NCBI GenBank assembly: GCA_013397845.1
Contig: VZTG01001076.1
Span: 1 to 64,000 of the forward strand
From: Melanocharis versteri
Lineage: Eukaryota > Chordata > Aves > Passeriformes > Melanocharitidae
Direction of reading: 5' to 3'
DNA length: 64,000 nucleotides
A model generated the notes under the pieces. It saw only the letters and a program-made list of their open reading frames with translations, did no database searches and was not told the DNA's origin. Of the stretch, positions 32,791 to 44,535 are shown one piece after another; within the stretch, counting starts at the first letter, position 1; each line of letters starts with the position of its first letter. A program made the position numbers and the translations under genes.

Positions 32791-35751
32791 AATAGAACTT
32801 TACTATTGGCAAATGCTTCCATTTGTTTCACAGCAACTTTTTTGTTCAATTCTTTTAGTTTTATAAATCTCTCAGACTCCATCCTACTCTCCATTTCTCT
32901 CACTTTACTCATTTTCAATGCAATCATCAAGTCTTTTAGGCTACTCTATACTAGTTTTGCCTGGTTTGCTGAAAGGGCAATATCTTTATGTTTTATGTCC
33001 TTAGCAAGGAAAAGAGATGTGTTGTCCTTTGAGATTAAAATCACTGTCTGGTATGCCCCAGTACATGTGGATTTGCACAATATTAACTAACATAAAAAAT
33101 TAACATTCTCACTGCTGTTTTAATGGCAAGCAAACAGCTCTTAATCACTACTGAATTCTCAACTTCCCATTTCCATAATTTTCCCTGGAATAAGTCATGT
33201 AAACCTTGCAGGTACTTTGGTCACTGTGTCCTTTATGCAACATCATCAGAGGAAACATGCAATCACAAAGCTGAAAAACATGAAACTCTGTGATCAAAGA
33301 CTTTTAGTCTTTGAAATTCCTTTTTATGCAAGAAATCTGTTTCCTAACTTGTTCTGACAAATGTCACGGGTGGAGAAGTTCTTCCTCTAAGGGAAGATTT
33401 ATGATCTATAAGATAGTTTTCTTTCTCTGTATTTTTCAGAAGACTGGATTCATCAAATACAAACTGCTCTTTGATTTGTGTATCTCCATGTTCAGCACAA
33501 AGAAATGAAATATGGAATTGGGAAAGTGACAATGCTCATTATAGGTAACTTTTTGGCACCAAAATATTATGCAGTGTGATCAGCTAGAAAGTGCTGAGGT
33601 ACTAGCATAGAATGATGCAGTAGGAACAGGGTTCTCTGCAGGAAGAGCTATGTTTATTTTGTTCTTCATGCTGGTCACCATGTTGGCAAGCACATCAACA
33701 CCTCAGCATATGGTTTTGAGTCAGGACTGCAAAAACACCGCACACAGAGGGTTGCTCTTCATGGGAGGATTTCAACTGGGATCTCTTGAGAGGTCAGGGT
33801 AACAGCTGAAATGTCATAGGACGTACCCAGAGCAGAAGTAATTGTAAGGATAAGCCAGTTCAGGACTTGTCACCTCTGAACAGCAAAACAGAAATAAGAG
33901 TATAACTCTCCTTTCTCAGAGAAGACTCCAAGGAACCAGCAGCAACCAAACACCTGAGATGCAGCTCAGTTTTCCTCTGACTGGGTCACAAGTGCCTTGG
34001 TAGCTTCTGGACTCAGTGTGGCCAATGGCCACAACACAGATCTTCTAAACTTACACTGGCAGAGACTGAGGCCATTTGCACTTTTAAGTGGAGTTTCAAG
34101 GGGGTTAAGTTTAGTCAGCCTGGAAAGGACAAATACAACTGAAAAATCTGATCAAGAACAGTCAGTAAGGTCTTGTTTTAAGAATGCCTTTGAATAAATT
34201 TTATGCTCAGTTAAATGTTGCTTCAGTTCTTCCCAGAATCAGGACTGAATACCAAAACCACCAAACTTGGGGGATGATGAGAGGTTGATTTCACTGGGAT
34301 ACAGTATCTCCTTTTTACAAGCTGCCCTTTTGTTCATTACTACATGGATACATTTGAAGAGAAAGGCTACACTGGAAAACATGCAAATGCATTCTGATCT
34401 CCATGAACCAGCAATCTGCAGTTGATGCCACAGCTGTAGCATTCTCAAACTGCTCAGACACCCAACTCAAACTAAGAGCATTCAGCACTTCTAAATCCTT
34501 GAAGAGACCCACTTTGTGGTTTGCATATAAACCTGAGAAAAATAATAGTCTTAATGCTGAAAGATGATGCTTTAGGTAATGGAATATGCTATTCTGAAGT
34601 CAAATAGCTGCTGCAGAATTACAGTTAGCTTCATAAGTACATGGAACGTTATAAATCATAAAGAGCTGGACCGCATATAGTAGAGAATAAGTAAGTCTGA
34701 ACAACATGCATGACAAATGTAAAAAGTATTACTTGGTGACGTACAGTTTTAAAATGCCCAAGACAACATTCAAAAGTAATCAGATACTCACATCTCTTTG
34801 CTAAGGCTGAATATCCTCATTACTGGTAAATAATATGATTAAAAACCCCTGGCTTTATGCAATTGAACTGAAGTTAAATCTAGGATGTTTTAATATTTGT
34901 TTTGCATTTTTTCTCCCATTTGTGAGTTTTGCTGATTCAGTATTTTTATACTAAAATCAAAGTATCATTTGCTGATATAAAAGGCATTTTAGCATATTTC
35001 CAATGTATAGAGTATTTAAGTCCAGGTAAAAGTAAATCAGCTATAAATCAGTGTATTTCACAGACAAAAAATATCCTTATGTTAACATATTAGTTCACAA
35101 ACTAGTCACAAACTGCTTAAAAATAGGCACTTTAAAAATCTGCACTTGGCCAGAAATAATACCTGTCATTTTTCAGTTACTAGAAAACTCTAACAGCACA
35201 TCTCCTTGTAACATGCTTATCAGACCAATATGCACAGTGATCATCGGGTATTATCAGCTGGGAGTAGAAATGGAAAACAGCTTCAGTCTTCCTTGTTCTT
35301 GCTTATTCCCCTTGTTTCAAGGAAAGGCGTAGCGGTTACCTCAAGACAACAGTTGCCATTTTCCCCCAGAATAAGCCCCAGCAGCTGCCTATTGTGCTTT
35401 TGAAACAGTTTGTTGAACCATTTGCACCACTTGCACATTCCTACATGGGAAGAGCCCCACTCCCATGTGCTGCACATGGAGCCAAGAACTGGTGTTAAGC
35501 ACTACCCAACAGACACTAACTTATAAGAACTCTTTCTTTGGTCACATGTTGTTTAATCATGAAACATGATGGTTCAGAGTGGACAGTGTTTTTATTCATC
35601 CTGAGCCTTGGCAACCTTTCCAGTTTATTTCAACACCTAGCCACATGTGTCGATGCAAAACCCAATCCTATTTGTCCCTGAGCCAATAACATTGTCCCAA
35701 CAGTGTTGGCTGTTTCAACAGGCAGTCAATATCCATGTGAAGCCGTGTTAA
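32791..35751 (-). other. Downstream of CYYR1 stop; presumed 3' UTR then intergenic
   Basis: No further exon is recognised. A possible polyadenylation signal AATAAA on the minus strand lies at 35591-35596, about 155 bp after the CYYR1 stop, but a more distal site is equally possible. Confidence 0.4.
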
Positions 35752-35885
35752 TTATTTCCCTGAATATCCAGGGTATGGAGGGGGAGGGGAATACTGTATC
35801 GCAGTCTGTGGGGTTGGAGTATAAGGTGGAGGTAGGTCAGCTGGGTACTCCATTTCATATTCATAACTGTATGGTGGTGGAGCCA
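35752..35885 (-). CDS. CYYR1: CYYR1 last coding exon (cytoplasmic PPPY tail)
   Basis: This terminal exon of cysteine/tyrosine-rich protein 1 is a small single-pass membrane protein exon of poorly known function, related in layout to Shisa-like adaptors. On the minus strand, a CCCATTTCAG acceptor ends at 35886 and the stop TAA is at 35752-35754. It encodes 44 residues counting the split Val, rich in Pro and Tyr. There are three PPPY-type motifs (PPPYSYEY, PPPYTPTP, PPPPYPGY), the kind bound by WW-domain ubiquitin ligases. Its 2-base start phase fits the 1-base end of the exon at 40529. Sequence EMEYPADLPPPY is near-identical to the mammalian protein as I know it. Confidence 0.93.
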
Positions 35886-36246
35886 CTGAAATGGGAGAAA
35901 AAAGAACACAAGAGTTAAAAATCTGTTTTTCAGATGCAGCCTTCAAGTATTTTCTTGCTGACATCCAGACTTGCATGCAACTGATATAAAACCTCCTGGC
36001 AATGCATTCATTTTTTTTCAAGCTGCCATTATACAGTCAATTTATATCAATGTGAGTCGTTGTTTATTGCCCTTTCCTTCACTCATTAGCTGTGTGCCTA
36101 CCAACAGGCTGTGCTGGTAACAGTGTTTGAGTGCCTGTATGGCAGATGATACCAGGCAAACATGGCAGATCTAAATTTTTCTGGGGAGAAAGGCTGAGTG
36201 TTTGTCAGATCCATTCCCTTCCACCTCCTTCAGCAGCAACAGGGAT

Positions 36247-36449
36247 TTATGTCATGTCAAAATGATAACGGTCAGGGTTCTTGATCTCCACAGACACCTC
36301 AAACACCCTCTGGATCTCTAGGGGTGTGATGTGCCACACCATGGCAAACACAGCAGCATCACACTTCCCGGGGCAAACGCCAGGCATCTTATCATAGCTT
36401 GGGCTGAGGAAGAACAAAGCTTTCACCTTGTTCACACCAATGGGGACAT
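36247..36449 (-). CDS. Candidate alternative last exon, family unknown
   Basis: This ORF lies inside CYYR1 intron 3 on the gene's strand. On the minus strand a branch-point-like TACTAATAC and a pyrimidine tract lead to CTCCTCAG at 36450. From there the frame is open for about 66 codons to TAA at 36247. The frame needs one base from the preceding exon, exactly what CYYR1 exon 3 supplies, giving Asp at the junction. Codon choice looks coding-like (many GTG, ATC, AAG, GAC). The product contains SYDKMPGVCPGKCD and NPDRYHFDMT, which I do not recognise. It may instead be the last exon of another gene or an exon-like relic. Confidence 0.35.
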
Positions 36450-37461
36450 CTGAGGAGAGCCAGTATTAGTAAACTGGGTTGGGCATTTAGGAGACAACAA
36501 AAATATTCAGAAGTAGCTGAAAACTTTTTCTCAACTACTTCTAATAACTTTAAAGAAAAAGGATTTATTTAGTGACTTAAAAGACAGTAAATGCTGCAGA
36601 ATGATAGTATGGTAGGAACAAAAGGCCCTGTATCAACATCCAATTAGAGTAGTCTCTACAAATTTTAAGGTCCAGAGTCTGCTCACGTCTCCATTTATGT
36701 CACCACAGATCCTTCCCTGTCCCCTCCATAGATGTCTCAGGCAGACTGGCAATGAAATACCACTGGCATAGAGTGGAAACAGAAACCTAGGATGTTTGTG
36801 ATGGGGGGAAGAGACTCAAATCCCAGAGTGCCATGCAAAGCATGCCCTGCACTCTTGAACACTGGGATGCTGCTGTGGCTGAGGTAGAAGGAAGAGCATC
36901 TCCACACTTGCTGTTCCTGTCCAAAACAGCTAATGGCAGGGGCAGTGTTGGCCACAAGCCATGCAGCCAAACCAGGTCAGTCATTACTCCAGAAGTGTTC
37001 ATGATAGAAGGGAACACAGGAAACATTTCCAAGCTTCCCCATCCTCCAAAACCTGCTGCTGCTGCTGAGACGAAGAACTGCTCAAACTGATGTTTGCACC
37101 AGAGGCCTTGAGCGTGCAGAGTCAAACTGCCTAGAGATTGAGAGATGAGGGTGAGTCATTGCAGGAGCAGACTTGGGGAGGAAAAGGTTACAGCCCTGGA
37201 GTTCTAATTTTGCTCTTGTTTTTACACCTTGCAGCAAATATTTTTGAAGTAGCTCTTCAGCAATTCATGGTTGACAATATTGCCATTTTCCTTCATACTC
37301 ATCTCTCTAGGCAAAACAATGTTGAAATGATAAGGATGATTGCAGATGCTTTCAGTCTAACCAGAATGTAACGGTATGAGGGAGAAAACAGACATTAGGA
37401 CTGATATGATAAAGGAATACATAAAAAGTATTGCATAGCTTGCCTATAAGTATACATAATG

Positions 37462-38179
37462 TGCCGCGGTGAACCCCGGCAGCCCGCAGGGTGCCTTGTT
37501 GATGCCGAGGGCCACAGCACTTCCCGCCGTTGGGCTGGGGCTGGGCGGACTGGGCTTCTGAGCAGGAGGGCTGTCGTGGGCGCACCAGGGGTACGACAAA
37601 CCCACCGGTGGAGAAGGCGCCAAGAGGAGAAAAGGAACGGAGGGACTCTTCGTGGGTGAATCAGGGAGGGTTTATTCCAGAGCAGGAAGTCACAGGGTAG
37701 GCGATACGGGGAGAACGGGGGAACGAAGAGCCTCGAGCAACAGTTACATGGGGTTATAAACCAGGAGAAAGGGGAGGGGATACAATCAAAACAACCAATG
37801 AGGCACTGGCAACTGGGTGTTACAACACATACATAACTTCATATTAACCAATAGGGATACCTTAGGGCGGGGAGAGACAATCAAGAACCAATGGAGAATT
37901 TAGTAACAATGAACATTCTGGAACAGCACCAAAACAGGGGATAACTGGGAGGAGGAAAGGGAATCCAATCAGGGTGCAGGGATTAACATATAATGAATAA
38001 TTAATGCAAGGGAGTCTGGGAGGACTAAAAAGCATCACCCTAAGCGAGGAGTTCAGGGGCTGTGGCTATGTCGGCCCAGTGAACATGCTTGGGCATTTGG
38101 GCCTGAGACCTCCTAGGCAAGCTGTTGATGTGGTTCATGTGGTTACATGCACCTGAGGTTTGCTGTAACCTTTGCAACA
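37462..38179 (-). repeat. Solo LTR related to the proviral LTR, in CYYR1 intron 3
   Basis: The plus-strand start TGCCGCGG and end TTTGCAACA match the ends of 7513-8236. A TATA box (GGTTTATAACCCC on the minus strand, about 37755), AATAAA (about 37670) and inverted CCAAT motifs are in matching order. No target duplication is visible at these borders (ataatg versus gaggga), so the outer end is less certain. It has the same orientation as CYYR1. Confidence 0.78.
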
Positions 38180-38788
38180 GGAGGGAATATAAAGGCAGGG
38201 GATCTCTAAGAGTGGGATGACAAGACTTCATGCATGAAACACCTTTGCATTTTATTACAATGAACTCCCAAAGTTGTCCCAAGGCAATTGCTCCTGGATT
38301 TGTAATTAATGATGTCACTGAATTGCATAAACACCATTATGCTGCATCCAGGGTCTGCTTTTCTCTTCAACAATGTGGCCACTTTCATATGGTAGTGCAG
38401 AATTGAGGCAAATGTGCCTTGCAGACCCCAACTGGCTTGGTGCCACCTCCTTTGGTGCTCCTAGAGCGGACAAGTGTGGTGCAGTGGGTGGCTCTACACC
38501 AAGCTGGCTCATACATAGCCCTATGTACCAGCTCACTCACTTCGGACACAACTGCACTGCCCTAGAGGCACAAGGGGTCCCTACTGTCCCCTGGGATGCC
38601 CCAGACTCTGTGACACCTCTGCCTTAGACCCTGTGCCTTCCTGCTGCTGCCTGCACCTAAAAAAACATTACATCAAAACAATTTTAACCCACAGACAAGC
38701 CCAAATTGAGCATGTCAAACACTCGGCTAACTTTGACCAAGGTACAAACAAGTACCTCAGCACCATGTCCCCACCTGGGGCTGGGGGG

Positions 38789-38845
38789 TTAGAACTAGAT
38801 GATCTCTAAGGTCCACTCCAACCCAGGGCATTCTAAGGTTTTATA
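38789..38845 (+). repeat. CR1 LINE 3' tail fragment
   Basis: The segment contains GATGATCTCTAAGGTCCACTC followed by CAACCCAGGGCATTCTAAGG, the sense-strand CR1 3' end, in CYYR1 intron 3. Confidence 0.75.
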
Positions 38846-39521
38846 ACCATTGTCCAAATTCGTATTCCAAGTTCCAGTATCAGGCATGATGCCAGGTGGT
38901 GCAGAGATCCAGCACTGCATCCTAGCCAGCAGTCCCTCCTGGGACACACAGTACAGAACACCCTGCAGAGATGCCCTTGTGCTTTTGTAGAAGTCACCTG
39001 GGATCCTGCAGCACCCAGAAGTGCTTGTGAACTCTGGGCAAAAACCAGTCAGCTCAGATTGCATTAGACTCCACATCACCACTAAAAGCCTTTGCACTAT
39101 GATCCACAGACTTTATTGTCCAGGTTTTCCCCTCTTTGTGATATGCTTGGCCCCCATTATATTGGACAATGCAAAGGAGCTGGCTGCACACAAACAGAAC
39201 AAATACAAAAACTAGAACACAAAAGAAGAACAACTGATCTATTGCCAGAGAGCCTCTGGCACAGGGAGAAGGTTTGTCCTGTACAATGCAGCACTGCCCT
39301 GAGCAAGGACTTGACATGCTCCTGCAGGCACCATGAGCCACCCGGCTGTGAAGCGTGTCACCTGGCCAGATCCCTTAGCCCACTCAGCAGCTGAATAAAT
39401 CCTCCCAGGCAGAGCTGCACTGCCAGATACTGCATACTGAGCTGTCCTGCCTTTCTTGAGCTGTGCTGCTCCCCTCCAGACTGAGAACAGCCTGCTGCAG
39501 TCACACTCCCCATTTACTGTG

Positions 39522-40446
39522 TGTCAGAGACTGAAATAGTTCATGCCTCAAACACTGATATAAAAGAGTTTTGCCCATTATAACAAAAACTGTATAAAGA
39601 AGAAATAACCAAAGAAGCCTTCCTGAAGATACCTGACTGGACCTTTGGACTGTAAGTTAAGCCACCTAGATAAGATGCTGTTGTTCAATCATCTCAGGTC
39701 TAGGGAAAAACAAACAAGGCTGAAGGAGAGGAATGTATCCACAAGAAAGCCAAATGCAGAAGAGATTCTTCCCTGGCTGCATTTAGGGTGGGGGAGAGCA
39801 CAGCCCGCAAGAAGCCAGGTTTACTCCCCGGCAAACGAGGTGGGGGGAGGAGGTTTCAGGTGTAACCTCTGGTCAGAGGCAGTGAACACTCATCCTCCCT
39901 TACACAAACTGGCCCAGCTGTGGAACCCCCAACCCCACAGGCCACATCCACAGGACATTCACATGAGAGGCAGCTGAGGGGGTGTCATAATCCATCAAAG
40001 ACCCCCCAAAGTGCCACCCAGAGTCATTCCTGAAGCCTTGCACCACAGGACTGCACACAAACCTGGAGTCTGTTGTAAGAGACAATGCAAACACGCCCCC
40101 TACCCCTCCCCGCCCCAGGCAGGTGCCTGGGTTTTCCTTCCTAGCCTGAGCTACATCAGCCCATTGGATTCTATGCTTTTTGGCGGGACCATCATCACCA
40201 AGAAGACCAGCAGGAGAGGATCAACAGAACATCGCTGGGATCCACGGAGTGGTGATATTTTCCTTATTCTGTCTCTGTCACCCACCTTTCTGTCCCCCCC
40301 ACCTATTTTCTATTTCTTTCTTTCTTTTTCTCTCTCCCTCTCTCATATCAAACAAAACACATACTATTGTCACTGGTATATGGTCTCGTTTGCATCTTAA
40401 TTCGGGCAGAGGCCTTTCTGAGGACTTTAATAATCGGATCATAACA
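39522..40446 (+). repeat. TGTCAGAGACTG-family solo LTR next to CYYR1 exon 3
   Basis: It is a full-length copy (925 bp) running TGTCAGAGACTG...GATCATAACA, with perfect CTGTG copies at 39517-39521 and 40447-40451. It is antisense to CYYR1. Its right edge is about 78 bp from the exon 3 splice donor. Confidence 0.9.
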
Positions 40447-40528
40447 CTGTGGAGCTGTAACTATCCAAGGATAACACTCCTGCCATGACCACAGGCACTC
40501 TTGCAGGGCTGTCACTTTGCTTCCTTAC

Positions 40529-40686
40529 CTGGGTACGTGTTGATGGTGTTGATGTGCGTTGTTCGGATGACCCCTACTCGAGTCCCACGGTTGCTCTTCA
40601 TGCACATGCAGATACAGATGGCAATCCCAGCAATCACTCCCATTATAAATACTATGCCGAAAACAATTCCAGCTATTGCTGTGCCT
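40529..40686 (-). CDS. CYYR1: CYYR1 transmembrane exon (exon 3 by human numbering)
   Basis: This internal exon encodes 52 whole codons plus one base at each end. On the minus strand the acceptor TTCTCCTTGCAG ends at 40687 and the donor CCAG|GTAAGG follows 40529. The product starts GTAIAGIVFGIVFIMG and gives one membrane span, then ICICMCMK with clustered cysteines near the inner face, then RTTHINTINTYP. This matches the known CYYR1 membrane exon closely. Exons 1-2, which carry the signal peptide and Cys-rich ectodomain, were not found up to 64000, so the gene start lies outside. Confidence 0.95.
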
Positions 40687-43600
40687 CTGCAAGGAGAATG
40701 GAAACATGCAGAGTCAGACAAATAACGTTCACAAAAAAAAATTATTTTCTCAAGAGCAGCCCCTATTTGAGAAAAAAATGCATATTTAGTACTGAAAATG
40801 CTGCAAATTTTGATCCATCAAGGTATGTGAATAGAAAAAAATTAAAGACATCTGAAATCAAAACGAGAAATTCATTCAAAGTCACCTTGGCAATTCTGCC
40901 AGATCACTCTGCTGATTTACCATATATTACATCCTCCCATTCAAGGGCCATCTGAATTTATCTACCTTTAAACAAGATGAGGAATAATTCCTTCCCTTTA
41001 CCCCCATCACATAAGATCTTTTTTTTTCTGTAAAGGCATTGGTATGATTTTATTTTGAAAGGAAAGCCTAAGTTGTCCCCAGAAATTTATTTCAAAAGCA
41101 TCCATGTGCATGATGTACTTTCACAGAATACTGTCACTGTTTTATCCTAGGTCAAAAAGCCCTTCTGCTAGGCTTCCGAGCCCACAGATTAAGGACAGCA
41201 TCCTCTTCTCAAGGATAAGTGGCATAAAGCAAAGCAACATCCACCCTTTCACACATCCGCTGCTGCAGCCAGCACACATATTTGAGGCTTAAACAATTTC
41301 TTTTAAAATGGTCCAGAGGAAGGAATTTAACTCAGCTCCTGAAGTAATGAATCAGACTTTCCTTGAAATTTTAATATAGAGAAAGGAAAGAAAGCCTTCT
41401 TGCACTCACACATTGGAGAAAAACCTTGAAAAACCTCAAAAAACTCACTAAGAGACACTGAAGAGCTTCCAATAATACTGAAAACAAAATCAGCCTTTCT
41501 GATGAACCCTACTTCACTCAGGTTTGTTGTCAGCTACAGGCAGTGAAGCATATGTTATATGAAAGATGGTATTTATAGCCTACCCTTTTATGAAAAAAGC
41601 CCAGTGACTTGCCAGAAATATTCTTACTCTGTGCATCTCTTCATCTTCCAGCAAAGACTTCAAATTGCAACCTTGCTGGATATTTTAATTAAAAGGATTG
41701 CAACCTTTCTACTGGATATTTTAATCAATCCAAATTGATAGTTTGTCAGCTAGTCAGCATGAATGAGCCTCACTAGGAATTATTGCAATGTAGAGAATAC
41801 AGGCACTGCAATACCACAAATATTAAGAGGAGTCTAAACCATAGTTTAGATTCCTCACACAAGCAAGGGAAAACACAGCAGGCCCAATTTTCAAAATGCT
41901 GATAGTCTGCTTGCTTCAAAAAACTCAGCAAGAGTCAGGATGGACTCAATACCTGAAAATGAGACCTTCTGTTTAGGAACCTAAATATGAATTTACGAGC
42001 TTTTTTTTAGGCCCCAGCTATTCAGGAACTTGGCCATGATTTGCAGTACAATCACTTAATTGTACAGCATAAGTAAACACAGACCATATGGTGTTGTAAT
42101 AAATACACTGCCAGAGAGCTAAATTGTTTTCTACTCTTCTGTAGCAATGAATGAAGAGTGTGCAGGGAGAACAAATCCATTAATATTTTGCAGAATATAT
42201 GAAGACCTAATTAACAAAAGCCTAACTCATGACAGCATGCACCTGGGCATAAACCCAGAAGCTCAAAATGCTGATGAGATCAAATGCTTTGTATTAACCA
42301 CCATGAGTAACTGAGAAACAGAACCACAATAATTGGCATCTAAGAAAAAGGAAGTCAGATGCTCTTGAAAGATGCGACCAACATCATCACTACCTTGAGA
42401 GAAACTGTCATAGGAGACAATAGTTCGATTCAGAAGACGCTTTAAAACTATACTCTCTTCATTCCAGAAGATTCTCTAATAATATCACAATTAAAAAATG
42501 ATGGTACCCCTCTTACAAACAAGTGATTCGCTACTTCTTTTGCTACATTCACTTAGTGGATGAAGCACTGTGAGCACTGCATCAGAGTTGCAGGGAACGT
42601 CCTTATGAAGAAATAATCCCTCTCCCAGATGGATTTCCAGCAGCAGAACCAGTCACTGCTGACCACTGCCCTCTAGTCCTGCATTGCTTTGCTCATGGTC
42701 CACTGCTGCCCAGCTCCCGCATCCCTGGTACACTCTGCCTGGCTGATCTGCTCAAATTCCAGAAACCACAACAGCTTCTTGTGCTTCCAATCAGCTGCAC
42801 CCTGAGGAAAACTCAACCTCCATCCTTAAAACTCACAGAAGCATGTAACACACAGCACAGGTTACCTTCCCAGTGCTAAATTAAAAATCCTGGATTAATA
42901 AAGCCCATTGTAAACACAGTTTAAATAGTTTGCCTCCACTGTTTTTGAAGGCAAAGGCATCCTATTTGCTCCAGAAGCGTTCAGCCAGATTCCATTACTC
43001 CATCTGTGCTGAGAGATGGGTTGCAGTCTTCATGGGCAAGACAGAGCTGTAGAAAGCCCCTGTGCATCTGCGTCCACCTGAAACTCAAAAAGGGCTGAAG
43101 TCCACTGTTGGAAAAGGCCTCTCAGTTACGATCACTGATACTGATTGAGAGGACTTGAGGAGATGTACTCTTTCAAATGTGTAGAACAGAATACATATAA
43201 CTCCATACCACTCTCTAATGGTGAGTCAGAATGTAAACTCACCCTAACTTGGAGACCTGCCCTTAAAGCCCCTCACAATGGCCCCAGTGAAACCAGGAAC
43301 ACATTTCCTCCACATATCAGGCTGCATCTTCTCAGCATTAAATCCTAGCAAGACAATGGTCACGTAGCAGCTTTTCTAGGCACACAGCATAAAAAGAAAT
43401 GTTTGTTCTTTTTGTGGAAAGCCTATGACTTGAATGTATGAAGAAAAATAAGCATGTATTTTTTATGAAATGGTAAGGTTTCTCTTTGCCCTGTTATGGA
43501 ATTTTTGAAAATATATATCCTATAAGTAAATATGCCTTATTACTAAAGCCTGCTTGCTTTGTCCCTCTTTCTAATCATTGATATTTTAGACTTCTGTATA

Positions 43601-44144
43601 GAGACACAGAGGGATACAGTGGGGTTTAGAGCTGTTCAAGGGAAAGTGCCTAAGAGAAAAGGGACACTGTAAAGCAAAAGAAGACTTAGAAACTACACAA
43701 CAGAGTCAAAGATCAACTAGGAAGTTTGAGAAAAAGGGAAAATTTTGAAATGTTACAGTTTGAAGGAAAACATTATGCAAAGTCCTTCACAGAAACAAAG
43801 CCAATGAAGAGAAGACGACCGCCACAGAAAAATAATGTATAGAAAAGTAACGACTGAGAGCGGGGAAAGTAATTTTAAAGCTGTGGAAATGTCAAGAGAC
43901 ACTGTCAAGATAAAAATCAGATATTTAAAAAGAAGCTTTCCTCCTGTTTTTAGCAACATCCCACTGGAAAGAATATAAATCTCATTCCCAGCTTAACATT
44001 TCTGGCCCAGACAGGTTGGTTAGTTTTTTTCTGTATCACTTGGTGGATTTCTTTTCTGCAAACCTGTCCAGCCTTGACTGAAGCTCAGGTAAATTTTAGC
44101 ACCCACAGCCTCACGTGGCAAAGAGTTCCCCAGCTTAATTATAA
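40687..44144 (-). other. Presumed CYYR1 intron, nothing recognised
   Basis: No exon on the minus strand encodes the expected Cys/Tyr-rich ectodomain. A roughly 33-bp imperfect tandem duplication (CTGGATATTTTAAT core) lies at about 41668-41735. Confidence 0.5.
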
Positions 44145-44460
44145 AAGAATCATACAGTCTCTGAATGGTCCAGGCTGGAAGAGACCTCAATGAACACCTT
44201 GTTCTAACCTCCCTGCCACTGGCAGGGATGTCTTTTACTAGACCAGGTAGCTCCAAGCCCATCCAAGTTGGCCTGGAACACCTCCAGGGACGTGGCTTCT
44301 CTGGACAACTTGTTCTACTACTTTGCCACCCTCTCAGTAAAGAATTTTTTCCTAACATCTAATCTAAACCTGCTCTCTGCCAGTTTAAAACCATTATGTA
44401 TCTGACAAACTGTCCCCTCTGTGACTATTCTTAACTGAATACCCAATAGTTTTCTCTGAG
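44145..44460 (-). repeat. CR1 LINE 3' fragment
   Basis: The plus strand begins AGAATCATACAGTCTCTGAA and continues with CCAGGCTGGAAGAGACCTCA, a diverged CR1 3' end in minus orientation. Confidence 0.82.
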
Positions 44461-44535
44461 CCTCCTAGCCCTCAGCTCACCACCCAGAGCCCTCAGCTTT
44501 TCACCCACAACCCTCAGCTCATCACCTACCAGCTA
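44461..44535. repeat. Small minisatellite
   Basis: There are three imperfect copies of a unit of about 25 bp built on CCCTCAGCT...CACC. Confidence 0.65.

Noticed and set aside
32407..33090. 227-codon plus-strand open frame
   Set aside because: Its first half is the antisense of a CR1 3' end and the rest is low-complexity hydrophobic sequence with no family resemblance or splice context.
37987..37998. ATAATG near 37993 as the right target duplication of the LTR starting at 37462
   Set aside because: Alignment with the other two LTRs shows LTR sequence continuing to about 38179, and the element would end in CAT instead of CA.
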